Of a stretch of 17,006 nt of DNA, positions 1-7,184 are shown in pieces. Made by a program: the position numbers and the translations under genes. Source of the DNA: Pseudomonadota bacterium. Lineage in GTDB: Bacteria > Pseudomonadota > Gammaproteobacteria > Burkholderiales > Ferrovaceae. A model generated the notes under the pieces. That model made no database searches. It saw nothing but the letters and a program-made list of their open reading frames with translations, and had not been told where the DNA came from. Every line of letters begins with the position of its first letter. Within the stretch, counting starts at the first letter, position 1. Where the stretch lies: assembly GCA_021811005.1 (NCBI GenBank), contig JAJZPY010000036.1, forward strand, positions 1 to 17,006, written 5' to 3'.

Positions 1-487
1 GCAACGCCAGCTGTTTGACCATTTCGCGTAAGACGAGGTACTGCTGGTAGTCTTTCTTGCCGAATATGGCGATCTGGGGCTGAACCATGTTGAACAGTTT
101 CAGCACCACGGTCGCCACGCCGCGGAAATGCCCAGGCCGGAAAGCCCCTTCGAGCACATGCTGGATGTCCGAAGGATCGACCGTGTATTCCTGGGGTTCA
201 GGATAGACCTCTTGCTCGTCGGGAGCAAATACCACGTTGCACCCGGCCTGGGCGAGCCGTTCGCAGTCTGTGGCCAGGGTGCGGGGGTAGCGGTCGAAAT
301 CTTCGGCGGGGCCGAACTGAAGACGGTTGACGAAAATGCTGGCCACCAGGCAGGCGGCGCGCGGCTTGGCCAGCTGGATCAGTTCGATGTGCCCGTCGTG
401 CAGGTTGCCCATGGTCGGCACCAGGGCCACTTGACGTTCGTCGGCAAGCCGGGCGCGCAATTCCGCCACGGTGTGGATCACATCCAT
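1..487 (-). CDS. panC: Pantothenate synthetase, partial (C-terminus beyond window edge)
   Basis: Reading the minus strand from the ATG at 487 gives 162 residues with no stop before the window edge. The family is about 280 residues long, so the C-terminal part is missing. PanC condenses pantoate and beta-alanine with ATP in the cytoplasm to make pantothenate, a coenzyme A precursor. Visible motifs are the N-terminal PTMGNLHDGH block (residues 24-33), which carries the HxGH nucleotide-binding signature, then FVNRLQFGPAEDFDRYPRT (about 52-70) and IFGKKDYQQ (about 141-149). The KMSKS-like segment lies outside the window. A GGGAGA ribosome site sits 5-6 bases before the ATG. The gene follows the deoxynucleoside kinase gene after 46 bases, in the same direction. 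panB, a common partner, does not lie between them. Identity is clear from the motifs. Confidence 0.95.
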   Translation of the reverse strand, partial: MDVIHTVAELRARLADERQVALVPTMGNLHDGHIELIQLAKPRAACLVASIFVNRLQFGPAEDFDRYPRTLATDCERLAQAGCNVVFAPDEQEVYPEPQEYTVDPSDIQHVLEGAFRPGHFRGVATVVLKLFNMVQPQIAIFGKKDYQQYLVLREMVKQLAL

Positions 488-533
488 GCGTTCTCCCGAA
501 AAGCAGGGTCCAAAACCGCCCATTGTCTCATGG

Positions 534-1175
534 CTAGCTGCGATTGAAGAATTCGCGCCGGCTGCGCATGCTGCCGATGCGTTCCAGAAGCAGGTCAAAA
601 TCGTGCGTGTGATCGACGAAATTGAGGTGCTCGCTGTTGACGATCAGCAAGGGCGAGGCGTCGTAGTCGTGAAAATAGGAGGCGTAGGTGTCGGCCACGT
701 CCTGGAGGTAGCGCTCGGAAATGGGACGCTCCACGGCCCAGCCGCGTCGCCGCACCCGTTCGATCAGCGTCTCGGCGGGAGCCTGCAGGTAAATCACCAG
801 GTCGGGGGTGGCGGTGCGGGGCTGGAGGAACTGGTACATGCGGTGATAAAGGTCAAACTCGTCGTCCGCCAGGTTCATGCGGGCAAACAGCACATCCTTG
901 TCCAGCAGGAAGTCCGACACCGTGGGGCTGTCGAACAGGTCGCGCTGTTTCAGGTCGCTCGCCTGCAACGCACGCTGGAACAGGAAAAACATCTGCGTGG
1001 CGAACGCATAACGCTCCGGCTGGCGATAGAAGCGTTCCAGGAAGGGATTCGACTGGGCATCTTCCAGCATGAGCTGGGCGTTGAGCCGGTGCGCGAGCAG
1101 GCGCGCCAGGCTGGTTTTTCCCACGGCGATGGGTCCTTCCACGACGATGTAGCGGTATTTTTCGGGAATGGTCAT
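534..1175 (-). CDS. Deoxynucleoside kinase (deoxyadenosine/deoxyguanosine kinase-like)
   Basis: A 213-residue protein starting MTIPEKYRYIVVEGPIAVGK. The Walker A loop GPIAVGKTS is at residues 14-22. A SDFLLDK block near 87-93 and an arginine-rich lid (IERVRRRGW) with a following glutamate match the dNK/thymidylate-kinase-like P-loop family, which phosphorylates deoxynucleosides for nucleotide salvage. Substrate preference (dA, dG or dC) cannot be read from sequence. I chose the ATG at 1175 because its ATGA overlaps the folK stop at 1172-1174. The longer reading from 1220 lies inside folK and adds a non-homologous stretch. This family is often encoded beside folK and pantothenate genes in proteobacteria, as here. 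The family is well supported; the exact substrate is inferred. Confidence 0.9.
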   Translation of the reverse strand: MTIPEKYRYIVVEGPIAVGKTSLARLLAHRLNAQLMLEDAQSNPFLERFYRQPERYAFATQMFFLFQRALQASDLKQRDLFDSPTVSDFLLDKDVLFARMNLADDEFDLYHRMYQFLQPRTATPDLVIYLQAPAETLIERVRRRGWAVERPISERYLQDVADTYASYFHDYDASPLLIVNSEHLNFVDHTHDFDLLLERIGSMRSRREFFNRS

Positions 1176-1669
1176 GAGGCGGGCAACGTTTCCATGGGGA
1201 AGGCATCCTGCTCCGCGCAACGCGGCAGCAGTTCGGCGAGCCGGCCTTGCCCCGGAATCTGCAGGTCGGGCGCAATTTCCGCGAGCGGGCGCAGCACGAA
1301 GGCGCGGCTGCCCATGCGCGGGTGGGGCACGGTGAGGCGCGCGGTTTCGATGCGGCGGTCGTCGTAGAGCAGCACGTCCAGGTCGAGCGTGCGCGGCGAG
1401 TTCGGGAATTCGCGCTGGCGGCCATGGCGGATTTCGATGGCGAGCAGGGCGTCGAGCAAGGCTTCGGGATCGAGTTCAGTGGCCAGGCAGGCGACCGCGT
1501 TCACGAAATCGGGCTGGCTGGCATAGCCCATCGGCGCGCTGCGATAAAGGCGGGAGTGCGCAGTGAGCCGGGTTCCCGGCAGCGCGCCCAGTTCGGCGAA
1601 ACCTGACCGGATTTGCTGTTCCGGATTTTCCAGGTTGCTGCCCAGGCCGATGTAGGCCATGTGGCTCAT
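1172..1669 (-). CDS. folK: 2-amino-4-hydroxy-6-hydroxymethyldihydropteridine pyrophosphokinase
   Basis: A 165-residue HPPK that transfers pyrophosphate from ATP to 6-hydroxymethyl-7,8-dihydropterin in the folate pathway. It shows the N-terminal YIGLGSNLENP (residues 6-16), the SRLYRSAPMGY block (39-49) and the signature SPRTLDLDVLLYDD (91-104), whose D96 and D98 should bind the two Mg ions. PHPRM at 115-119 is also typical. Length fits the family (about 160). The ATG at 1669 overlaps the pcnB stop as ATGA, which argues against the longer frame starting at 1759 inside pcnB. A second in-frame ATG at 1660 is possible but has no such coupling. The stop overlaps the kinase start by four bases. Confidence 0.95.
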   Translation of the reverse strand: MSHMAYIGLGSNLENPEQQIRSGFAELGALPGTRLTAHSRLYRSAPMGYASQPDFVNAVACLATELDPEALLDALLAIEIRHGRQREFPNSPRTLDLDVLLYDDRRIETARLTVPHPRMGSRAFVLRPLAEIAPDLQIPGQGRLAELLPRCAEQDAFPMETLPAS

Positions 1670-2970
1670 CGGCGTCTCCGGCGGCTGCGCTTGGGACGTT
1701 CTTCCTCCACCAGCATGGCTTCGCGCTCCTCCGGGGGCACCTGCTGGAAATCGGTCCACCAGTCCGCGATTTCTTCGGGCAGTTCGCCGCTGTCGGCACG
1801 CAGCAGCATGAAGTCGTAGGCGGCGCGAAAGCGCGGATGCTCCAGCAGGCGGAAAGGGCGTTGTCCGGAGCGCTGTTCAAAGCGCGGCTGCAGACCCCAG
1901 ATCTCCTTCATGACAGCGTCGTAGCGCCTGGGGATGGCCAGCTTCTTGCGTTGCGCTTCCAGCGTTTCGCCCATGGCGGAGAACAGGGCCGGCATGGATT
2001 TTTCGCCGGCAGCCATGCGTCGTTTCCAGTCGTCCAGCACGGGGTGCCACAACAGGGTGGCAAACAGGAACCCGGGGGATACCGGTTTGTCTTCCAGAAT
2101 CCGGCGGTCCGTGTTTTCCAGGGATTGCCGGATGAAACGTTCGCCCTGGGGTTGGTCCAGGATCAGGTCCAGCAAGGGAAGCAGGTCGTGATGCAGTCCT
2201 TCCGCACGCAGGCGTCCGACGCAGGCATGGGCATGACCCGACAGCAGCAGCTTGAGGATTTCGTCGAACAGTCGCGATTCGGGCACGTTGAGCAGCAGGT
2301 CCGCCATGTTGTGGATCGGCGCACGGGTTGACGCGTCCATTTCAAAACCGAGCTTGGCGGAAAAGCGCACGGCACGCAGCATGCGGACCGGGTCTTCGCG
2401 GTAGCGCTGTGCCGGGTCGCCGATCATGGTCAGGCGCCGGGCACGCAGGTCGGCCACGCCGTTGAAATAATCCAGGACCTCGTTGCGCACCGGGTCGTAG
2501 TACAGGGCATTGACCGTGAAGTCGCGGCGTGCGGCATCCTCTTCCATCGAGCCGAATACATTGTCCCGCGTCAGGCGTCCGTGTTCATCGGTTTGCTGGT
2601 TGGCATCTTCGCGGTTTTCCCCGCGGAAGGTGGTGACTTCCACCACTTCGTCATGGCAGATGGCATGGACGATCTGGAAACGCCGGCCGATGATGCGGGA
2701 ACGCCGGATCAGCCGGCGCACCTGCTCGGGTGTGGCGTCCGTGGCCACATCGAAGTCCTTGGGTTCGCGCCCGGCCAGCAGGTCGCGCACGGCGCCACCC
2801 ACGATGTAGGCCTTGAAACCTCCGCCTTGCAGCGTTTTGACCACGCGCATGGCGCACGCGCTGATGGATTCCGGATGCAGTCCGTGGGTTTCGGCGGGGT
2901 AGTGCTTGAGCTTGGGCACGGCTCCGCGCGGGCCGATGCGCAGTACTTTCTTGATGAGCGTGGCGATCAT
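1666..2970 (-). CDS. pcnB: Poly(A) polymerase I
   Basis: A 434-residue class II nucleotidyltransferase. PcnB adds 3' poly(A) tails to RNA and so promotes RNA decay. Visible parts: the GGAVRDLL head motif (58-65); DFDVATDATPEQVR with catalytic aspartates at about 72 and 74; RRDFTVNALYYDP (148-160); the neck motif REDPVRMLRAVRFSAKLGFE (191-210); and a very basic C-terminal tail (RPKRSRRRRRR). The tail, the length and the PKDFDVATDATPEQVR wording favour PcnB over a CCA-adding enzyme, which shares the fold. The ATG at 2970 (MIATLIKKVLRIG) lies four bases after the stop of the upstream HAD gene. The longer open frame to 3351 runs through that gene and is not real. The stop overlaps the folK start. 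Confidence 0.93.
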   Translation of the reverse strand: MIATLIKKVLRIGPRGAVPKLKHYPAETHGLHPESISACAMRVVKTLQGGGFKAYIVGGAVRDLLAGREPKDFDVATDATPEQVRRLIRRSRIIGRRFQIVHAICHDEVVEVTTFRGENREDANQQTDEHGRLTRDNVFGSMEEDAARRDFTVNALYYDPVRNEVLDYFNGVADLRARRLTMIGDPAQRYREDPVRMLRAVRFSAKLGFEMDASTRAPIHNMADLLLNVPESRLFDEILKLLLSGHAHACVGRLRAEGLHHDLLPLLDLILDQPQGERFIRQSLENTDRRILEDKPVSPGFLFATLLWHPVLDDWKRRMAAGEKSMPALFSAMGETLEAQRKKLAIPRRYDAVMKEIWGLQPRFEQRSGQRPFRLLEHPRFRAAYDFMLLRADSGELPEEIADWWTDFQQVPPEEREAMLVEEERPKRSRRRRR

Positions 2971-2974
2971 GGGA

Positions 2975-3643
2975 TCAGGCTGCCAGTTCGAGGATGGGCC
3001 AGCGCGCCGTGTGGGCATGGGCGCGCAGGGTGGGGTCGGGATTGACGGCCACGGGATGGGTGACGTGCGTGAGCAGGGGCAGGTCGTTGAGCGAATCGCT
3101 GTAAAACACGGTGGTTTCGAATTCGTTCCAGCGCCGCCCCAGCGAGGCGAGCCAGGCGTCCACGCAGGCGATTTTCCCCTCGCGGAAACAGGGAATGCCG
3201 CGCACGCCGCCGGTGAACTGCCCGTCATCGCCCACCTCCGGTTCGGTGGCCACCAGATGGGTGATGCCAAACTCCGCGGCAATTGGGGCCGTGACGAAAC
3301 GGTTGGTGGCCGTGACGATGGCCACCAGGTCGGAACGCGCCTGTTCTTCACGGACCAGGGTGCGCGCAGCGCTGGAAATGAGGGGCAGGATGTGCGCTTT
3401 CATGAACTGACGGTGCCAGTGATCCAGTTCCTCGCGCGAATGTCTTCCCAGGGGCCCCAGCTGGAACTGGAGAAACTCGCCGATGTCGAGGGTGCCGGCC
3501 TTGTAGGCTTCGTAGAAGGCCAGATTGCGGGCTTCGTAAGCTTCGCGGTCATGCACGCCCTGGGAAGCCAGGAACAGGCCCCATTCGAAGTCGCTGTCTC
3601 CGGACAGCAGGGTATTGTCGAGATCAAAAAGAGTCAGGCGCAT
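2975..3643 (-). CDS. HAD-IB family hydrolase (phosphoserine phosphatase-like)
   Basis: A 222-residue cytoplasmic HAD phosphatase. The four HAD motifs are present in order: DLDNTLL (nucleophile D7, acid D9), VTATNRF (T111), a lysine near 157 (FREGKIAC), and YSDSLNDLPLL (D183, D187). The helical cap after motif I and the GDSDFEWGLFL wording match the HAD-IB branch that includes SerB-like enzymes. The physiological substrate is unknown; SerB itself is possible, but this position between hda and pcnB is usually occupied by an uncharacterised HAD-IB member. The ATG at 3643 shares one base with the hda stop (TGATG), so translation is probably coupled. The reading extended to 4174 lies inside hda and was not used. 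Confidence 0.88.
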   Translation of the reverse strand: MRLTLFDLDNTLLSGDSDFEWGLFLASQGVHDREAYEARNLAFYEAYKAGTLDIGEFLQFQLGPLGRHSREELDHWHRQFMKAHILPLISSAARTLVREEQARSDLVAIVTATNRFVTAPIAAEFGITHLVATEPEVGDDGQFTGGVRGIPCFREGKIACVDAWLASLGRRWNEFETTVFYSDSLNDLPLLTHVTHPVAVNPDPTLRAHAHTARWPILELAA

Positions 3644-4311
3644 CACGGATGGTTGGTTTGCAGTTGAAGGGCGGCCAGCGCTTCCCGCACCAGCGGGACG
3701 GTGATCATGGGCCGGTGGGTGGAAAGGGACCAGCGGTTGAGTTCCTGCATGAGCGAAAACAGCGAACCGGTGTCGCGCGCCCAGTGCGTGAGGATGTAGC
3801 GGCCCGCATCGGGGGCAAGCCGGACACCCATTTGCGCGGCGCGCGTTTCCAGCGCCGTGATTTTTTCCTGGTCTTCCAGGGCATGCACGCGCAGCACCAG
3901 GCCCCAGCCCAGGCGCGTGGCCAGGTCGGGCAGGAGGTTGAGCTGGCCGGGAGGGCAGGGGCCGGTGGCGAGCAGTCTGCCCCCTTCTTCCCGTCGTTCG
4001 TTGAAACGGTGAAACAGGGATTCGGCCCCTTGCGGCGAAAGCCGGTCCACATTGTCGGCGAGCAGCAAGGGATGAGGGTCCGGTTCGAAACAGGTGTCCG
4101 CCGTGCAGGCCTGGTACCGGTGAGGCGCCAGTGCCCGCAGCAGGTGGGTTTTTCCGGCGCCGGGTTCGCCCCACAGGTAAATGAAGCGTTCGCCGTCACG
4201 ACCTTCCGCCCATTGGCGGAGAGCCTGGACCACTTCCGCGTTGCGCCCGGTCACAAAGTCTTCCAGTCGGGGCGATTCGCCCGGCGCCATGTCGAGAACG
4301 AGCTGTCGCAT
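3643..4311 (-). CDS. hda: DnaA regulatory inactivator Hda
   Basis: A 222-residue AAA+ protein related to DnaA domain III but too short to include the DnaA DNA-binding domain IV. Hda, with the DNA-loaded sliding clamp, stimulates ATP hydrolysis by DnaA and limits re-initiation. Evidence: an N-terminal clamp-binding-like motif QLVLDM (residues 3-8), Walker A GEPGAGKTH (48-56), a Walker B-like LLLADNVDRL (82-91, Asn where DnaA usually has Asp), and a sensor II region RDTGSLFSLMQELNRWSL (179-196) with arginine 179. Its start shares one base with the stop of the upstream permease gene (TGATG), and its stop shares one base with the HAD start. The position opposite purMN resembles the chromosomal setting of hda in enterobacteria. 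Confidence 0.9.
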   Translation of the reverse strand: MRQLVLDMAPGESPRLEDFVTGRNAEVVQALRQWAEGRDGERFIYLWGEPGAGKTHLLRALAPHRYQACTADTCFEPDPHPLLLADNVDRLSPQGAESLFHRFNERREEGGRLLATGPCPPGQLNLLPDLATRLGWGLVLRVHALEDQEKITALETRAAQMGVRLAPDAGRYILTHWARDTGSLFSLMQELNRWSLSTHRPMITVPLVREALAALQLQTNHP

Positions 4312-5372
4312 CAGGCCGGTCCGGAGTCGCGGGCCCAGCTTCGGCGCAGGCGTCCCAGCGCCACGCGCAGCACTGCGGAAGCGGGGAGCGCGATGATGAT
4401 GCCGAAAAAACCAAGCAGTTTTCCAAAGGCCATCAGGGCAAAGATCACCATGACCGGATGCAGGCCGATGCGCTCGCCCACCAGGCGCGGTGTCACCAGC
4501 GTGCCTTCCAGCGCATGGCCCAGTGCAAATACGCCCAGCACCGGCCAGGCGAGTTCCAGGCCCGGGCCCTGGATCATGGCGGCCAGCAGGGCCAGAACAA
4601 AACCGGTGAACACGCCCACGTAAGGAATGAACACCAGCAGCCCCGTCATGATGCCGATGGCGATGCCCGACTGCAGTCCGGTGAGCGCGAGGCCCAGGGC
4701 GTAGTAGGCGGCCATGACCGCCATGACGAGCAGTTGCCCGCGCAGGAACTGCCCCAGCACGGAGTCGATGTCGCGCGCGAATTCGGCCACGGCGGCGCGG
4801 CGCGCGGACGGCACGGTATCGAGCAGCAGGGCGAGCAGGCGGGACCAGTCCTTGAGCAGGTAGAACAGCACCACAGGCACCAGCAGCAGCGTCAGCAGGG
4901 TGCCCGCGATCCAGGCCCCTCCGGCGCCTGCCGAGCGCGCCAGTTTTTGCAGGGCCGACTCCGTGGCGCCCAGGTTTTGCTGGGCCATCTCGCGCAACTG
5001 GTCGAGGTTGGCGCCCAGGTCGATGCCGTAAGACTGCTGCAGCACCGAAGCCGACTGGTCGCGCAGGCTGCCCAGCAGGGCCGGAAGCCGGGTCAGCACC
5101 AGGTCGAGTTCATGGTAGAGCATGGGCAGCACGAGTACCCCGAAGGCGACCACAGCGCCAATCAGGAGCAGCAGAACCAGCAGGGCGGCCAGCGCGGGTG
5201 GCCACCAGGGGCGCGTCAGGCGGGCTGCAAGGGGATGGCAGACGTAAGCCAGCAGGGCGGCCAGCACGAAAGGCATGAGGATCGCCGAGAGGGCGTAAAT
5301 GAGCGCCGCCGCTACGGCAAGCACGGCCATTACCCGGAAGTTCGGGACGGAATCAGGGCGAGTCGAAGTCAT
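4311..5372 (-). CDS. AI-2E family transporter (PerM/YfgO-type permease)
   Basis: A 353-residue inner-membrane protein with about seven to eight hydrophobic segments. Two helices lie near 14-48, a leucine-rich one near 60-83, a hydrophilic stretch with amphipathic helices spans 88-150, and a block of helices runs from about 155 to 340. The order is that of the AI-2E/UPF0118 family (PerM, YdiK, TqsA). Members export small solutes or exchange ions; the substrate here is unknown. I prefer the ATG at 5372 (MTSTRPDSV). The longer reading from 5402 adds ten codons that are AT-rich, include codons unusual for this genome (AGG, CTA) and lie over promoter-like sequence. Neither start has a strong ribosome site. 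It heads the minus-strand unit and overlaps hda by one base. Confidence 0.88.
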   Translation of the reverse strand: MTSTRPDSVPNFRVMAVLAVAAALIYALSAILMPFVLAALLAYVCHPLAARLTRPWWPPALAALLVLLLLIGAVVAFGVLVLPMLYHELDLVLTRLPALLGSLRDQSASVLQQSYGIDLGANLDQLREMAQQNLGATESALQKLARSAGAGGAWIAGTLLTLLLVPVVLFYLLKDWSRLLALLLDTVPSARRAAVAEFARDIDSVLGQFLRGQLLVMAVMAAYYALGLALTGLQSGIAIGIMTGLLVFIPYVGVFTGFVLALLAAMIQGPGLELAWPVLGVFALGHALEGTLVTPRLVGERIGLHPVMVIFALMAFGKLLGFFGIIIALPASAVLRVALGRLRRSWARDSGPA

Positions 5373-5398
5373 TTGCGATAGAATTTGGGGCCTATAAG
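5373..5398 (+). promoter_or_regulatory. Candidate promoter for the purMN unit
   Basis: Within the 100-bp divergent gap, the plus strand has TTGCGA (5373-5378), TAGAAT (5379-5384) and TATAAG (5393-5398). Either TAGAAT acts as a -10 with a weak upstream -35, or TTGCGA and TATAAG pair with a short 14-bp spacer. Neither is ideal, so this is an inferred location only. It would give a purM leader of about 70-80 bases. Confidence 0.35.
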
Positions 5399-5419
5399 GC
5401 ATCGTTTACCCAATTTCGC

Positions 5420-5428
5420 ATTTTAGCA
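5420..5428 (-). promoter_or_regulatory. Candidate extended -10 promoter for the permease-hda unit
   Basis: Read on the minus strand, this stretch is TGCTAAAAT, matching an extended -10 (TGnTATAAT) with one mismatch. The -35 region is weak. Transcription would begin near 5413 and give a leader of about 40 bases to the ATG at 5372, but only about 10 to the alternative ATG at 5402, which supports the shorter permease. Confidence 0.4.
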
Positions 5429-5472
5429 GGTCGCATCCGCCTTGCCCGGAGCGATCATTCTGGAGAATTCTC

Positions 5473-6534
5473 GTGTCCAACCCCACTTCGACCGAAGGCG
5501 GTTTGTCCTATCGTGATGCCGGCGTCGACATCGATGCCGGCGATGCGCTCGTGGAGCGTATCAAGCCTTTTGCCAAACGCACCCTGCGCCCGGAAGTCCT
5601 GGGGGGCATTGGCGGCTTTGCTGCGTTGGTGGAAATCGGGCAACGCTTCAGGGAGCCCGTGCTGGTTTCCGGAACGGACGGCGTGGGCACCAAACTGCGC
5701 CTGGCCTTCGACCTGAAGCGCCATGACACGGTGGGCATCGACCTGGTGGCCATGAGCGTCAACGACATCCTGGTGCAGGGTGCCGAGCCCCTGTTTTTTC
5801 TGGATTACTTTGCCTGCGGCCGGCTGGACGTGGACACGGCGGCGACCGTGATCCAGGGCATCGCCCACGGCTGCGAGCAGGCGGGTTGCGCCCTGATCGG
5901 CGGGGAAACGGCAGAGATGCCCGACATGTACCCCGACGGCGAATACGACCTGGCCGGATTTGCCGTGGGCGTGGCGGAAAAGTCGCGCCTGGTGGACGGA
6001 CGCACCATCAGCGCCGGCGACGTGGTGATCGGCGTGGCTTCCAGCGGCCCCCATTCCAACGGGTTTTCGCTCATCCGCAAGATCCTGGCCCGCTCCCAGG
6101 CCGCGCTCGATGCGCCCATTCCCGGCGCCGACCCGGGCGCGACCCTGGCCGACCTGCTGATGGCGCCCACGCGCATTTACGTGAAACCGGTCCTGGCGCT
6201 CATGCAACAGGTGACGGTGAAAGGCATGGCCCACATCACGGGCGGTGGCCTGGTGGACAATCTGCCCCGGGTGTTGCCCGAAGGTCTGGCGGCCGTGCTG
6301 CGCGACGATGCATGGCCCCTGCCGCCGGTGTTCGGCTGGTTGCAGCAGGCGGGCCGGGTGGCGCGCGAGGAAATGTTCCGCGTGTTCAATTGCGGCATCG
6401 GGTTTACCCTGGTGGTGTCGCTTGAAGAACGGGATGCGGCGCTGGCCTTTTTGGCTGCGCAGGGGCTGCCGGCCTGGGACATCGGAACCATCGTTCCCCG
6501 TACGGGCCACGAGGCCCCAACCCGGGTGGTGTGA
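5473..6534 (+). CDS. purM: Phosphoribosylformylglycinamidine cyclo-ligase (AIR synthetase)
   Basis: A 353-residue enzyme that closes FGAM to aminoimidazole ribonucleotide with ATP, the fifth step of de novo purine synthesis. It opens with LSYRDAGVDIDAG, the family N-terminus, followed by the ATP/phosphate motif SGTDGVGTK (residues 66-74), MSVNDILVQGAEPLFFLDYFA (94-114), GGETAEMPDMY near 143-153, ASSGPHSNGFSLIRK and the ITGGGLVDNLPR segment. Length matches the family (about 345-355). The start is a GTG at 5473, supported by TGGAGA 6 bases upstream; no upstream ATG fits. It is transcribed away from the permease-hda unit and is followed by purN within five bases. Confidence 0.97.
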   Translation: MSNPTSTEGGLSYRDAGVDIDAGDALVERIKPFAKRTLRPEVLGGIGGFAALVEIGQRFREPVLVSGTDGVGTKLRLAFDLKRHDTVGIDLVAMSVNDILVQGAEPLFFLDYFACGRLDVDTAATVIQGIAHGCEQAGCALIGGETAEMPDMYPDGEYDLAGFAVGVAEKSRLVDGRTISAGDVVIGVASSGPHSNGFSLIRKILARSQAALDAPIPGADPGATLADLLMAPTRIYVKPVLALMQQVTVKGMAHITGGGLVDNLPRVLPEGLAAVLRDDAWPLPPVFGWLQQAGRVAREEMFRVFNCGIGFTLVVSLEERDAALAFLAAQGLPAWDIGTIVPRTGHEAPTRVV

Positions 6535-6539
6535 GGGGC

Positions 6540-7184
6540 ATGAAGCCACGCATCGTCATCCTGATTTCGGGGCGCGGTTCCAACATGGCGGCATTGCTGG
6601 CTGCCAGCCTGCCGCTCGAGATCGCCGCCGTCATCAGCAACCGTCCGGGCGCGGCCGGACTTGCGCTGGCGACAGCGCAGGGGATTGCAGCGGAAGTGGT
6701 GGACCATCAGGCCCATGCCACGCGCGAGACTTTTGATCAGGCCCTGGCCGAAGCCATCGACCGGCACCAGCCGCAGCTGGTCGTGCTGGCGGGGTTCATG
6801 CGCATTCTGACCCCTGCGTTCATCCGGCACTATCAGGGACGCCTGCTCAACATCCATCCTTCCCTGCTGCCCGCCTTTCCGGGGCTCCACACGCACCGAC
6901 AGGCGCTCCAGGCCGGCGTGCGCATTCACGGCTGCACCGTGCATTTCGTGACCGAGCAACTCGATCACGGTCCCATCGTGGCGCAGGCTGCCGTTCCTGT
7001 CCTGCCGGACGATACGGAAGAGACGCTGGCGGCACGCGTGCTGGAAAGCGAACACCGGATTTACCCTGAAGCCCTGCGCTGGTGGGCCGAAGGCCGGCTG
7101 ACGTTGCGGGATGACGGCCGGGTTGGGGTGCAGGGCGCCGCGTTTCCCCAGGGAGCCTTGCGGGTGCCCGGAGCGGCTGCATGA
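6540..7184 (+). CDS. purN: Phosphoribosylglycinamide formyltransferase (10-formyl-THF dependent)
   Basis: A 214-residue GAR transformylase for the third step of purine synthesis. It has the N-terminal IVILISGRGSNM (5-16) for phosphate binding, the core NIHPSLLPAFPG (104-115) with catalytic N104 and H106, and HGCTVHFVTEQLDHGPIVAQ (130-149) with catalytic D142. These align with N106, H108 and D144 of the E. coli enzyme. I chose the ATG at 6540, five bases after the purM stop. An in-frame GTG at 6531 would add three residues and overlap purM, but the family starts at the shorter position. The AGGGG just before the ATG is too close to be a good ribosome site, so coupling to purM is likely. The stop overlaps the next start as ATGA. 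Confidence 0.96.
   Translation: MKPRIVILISGRGSNMAALLAASLPLEIAAVISNRPGAAGLALATAQGIAAEVVDHQAHATRETFDQALAEAIDRHQPQLVVLAGFMRILTPAFIRHYQGRLLNIHPSLLPAFPGLHTHRQALQAGVRIHGCTVHFVTEQLDHGPIVAQAAVPVLPDDTEETLAARVLESEHRIYPEALRWWAEGRLTLRDDGRVGVQGAAFPQGALRVPGAAA

Noticed and set aside
471..1367. 298-codon plus-strand frame
   Set aside because: It is antisense to the deoxynucleoside kinase and folK, both of which have clear motifs, and it shows no ribosome site or domain.
2971..3351. N-terminal extension of pcnB
   Set aside because: The extension lies out of frame inside the HAD gene and does not resemble poly(A) polymerase; the ATG at 2970 gives the expected protein.
4458..5381. 307-codon plus-strand frame over the permease gene
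   Set aside because: Low-complexity Gln/His/Gly-rich translation, antisense to a clear membrane protein gene.
5455..6549. 364-codon minus-strand frame over purM
   Set aside because: purM on the plus strand has every family motif. The antisense product is rich in His, Gln and Arg with no recognisable domain, typical of a shadow frame.
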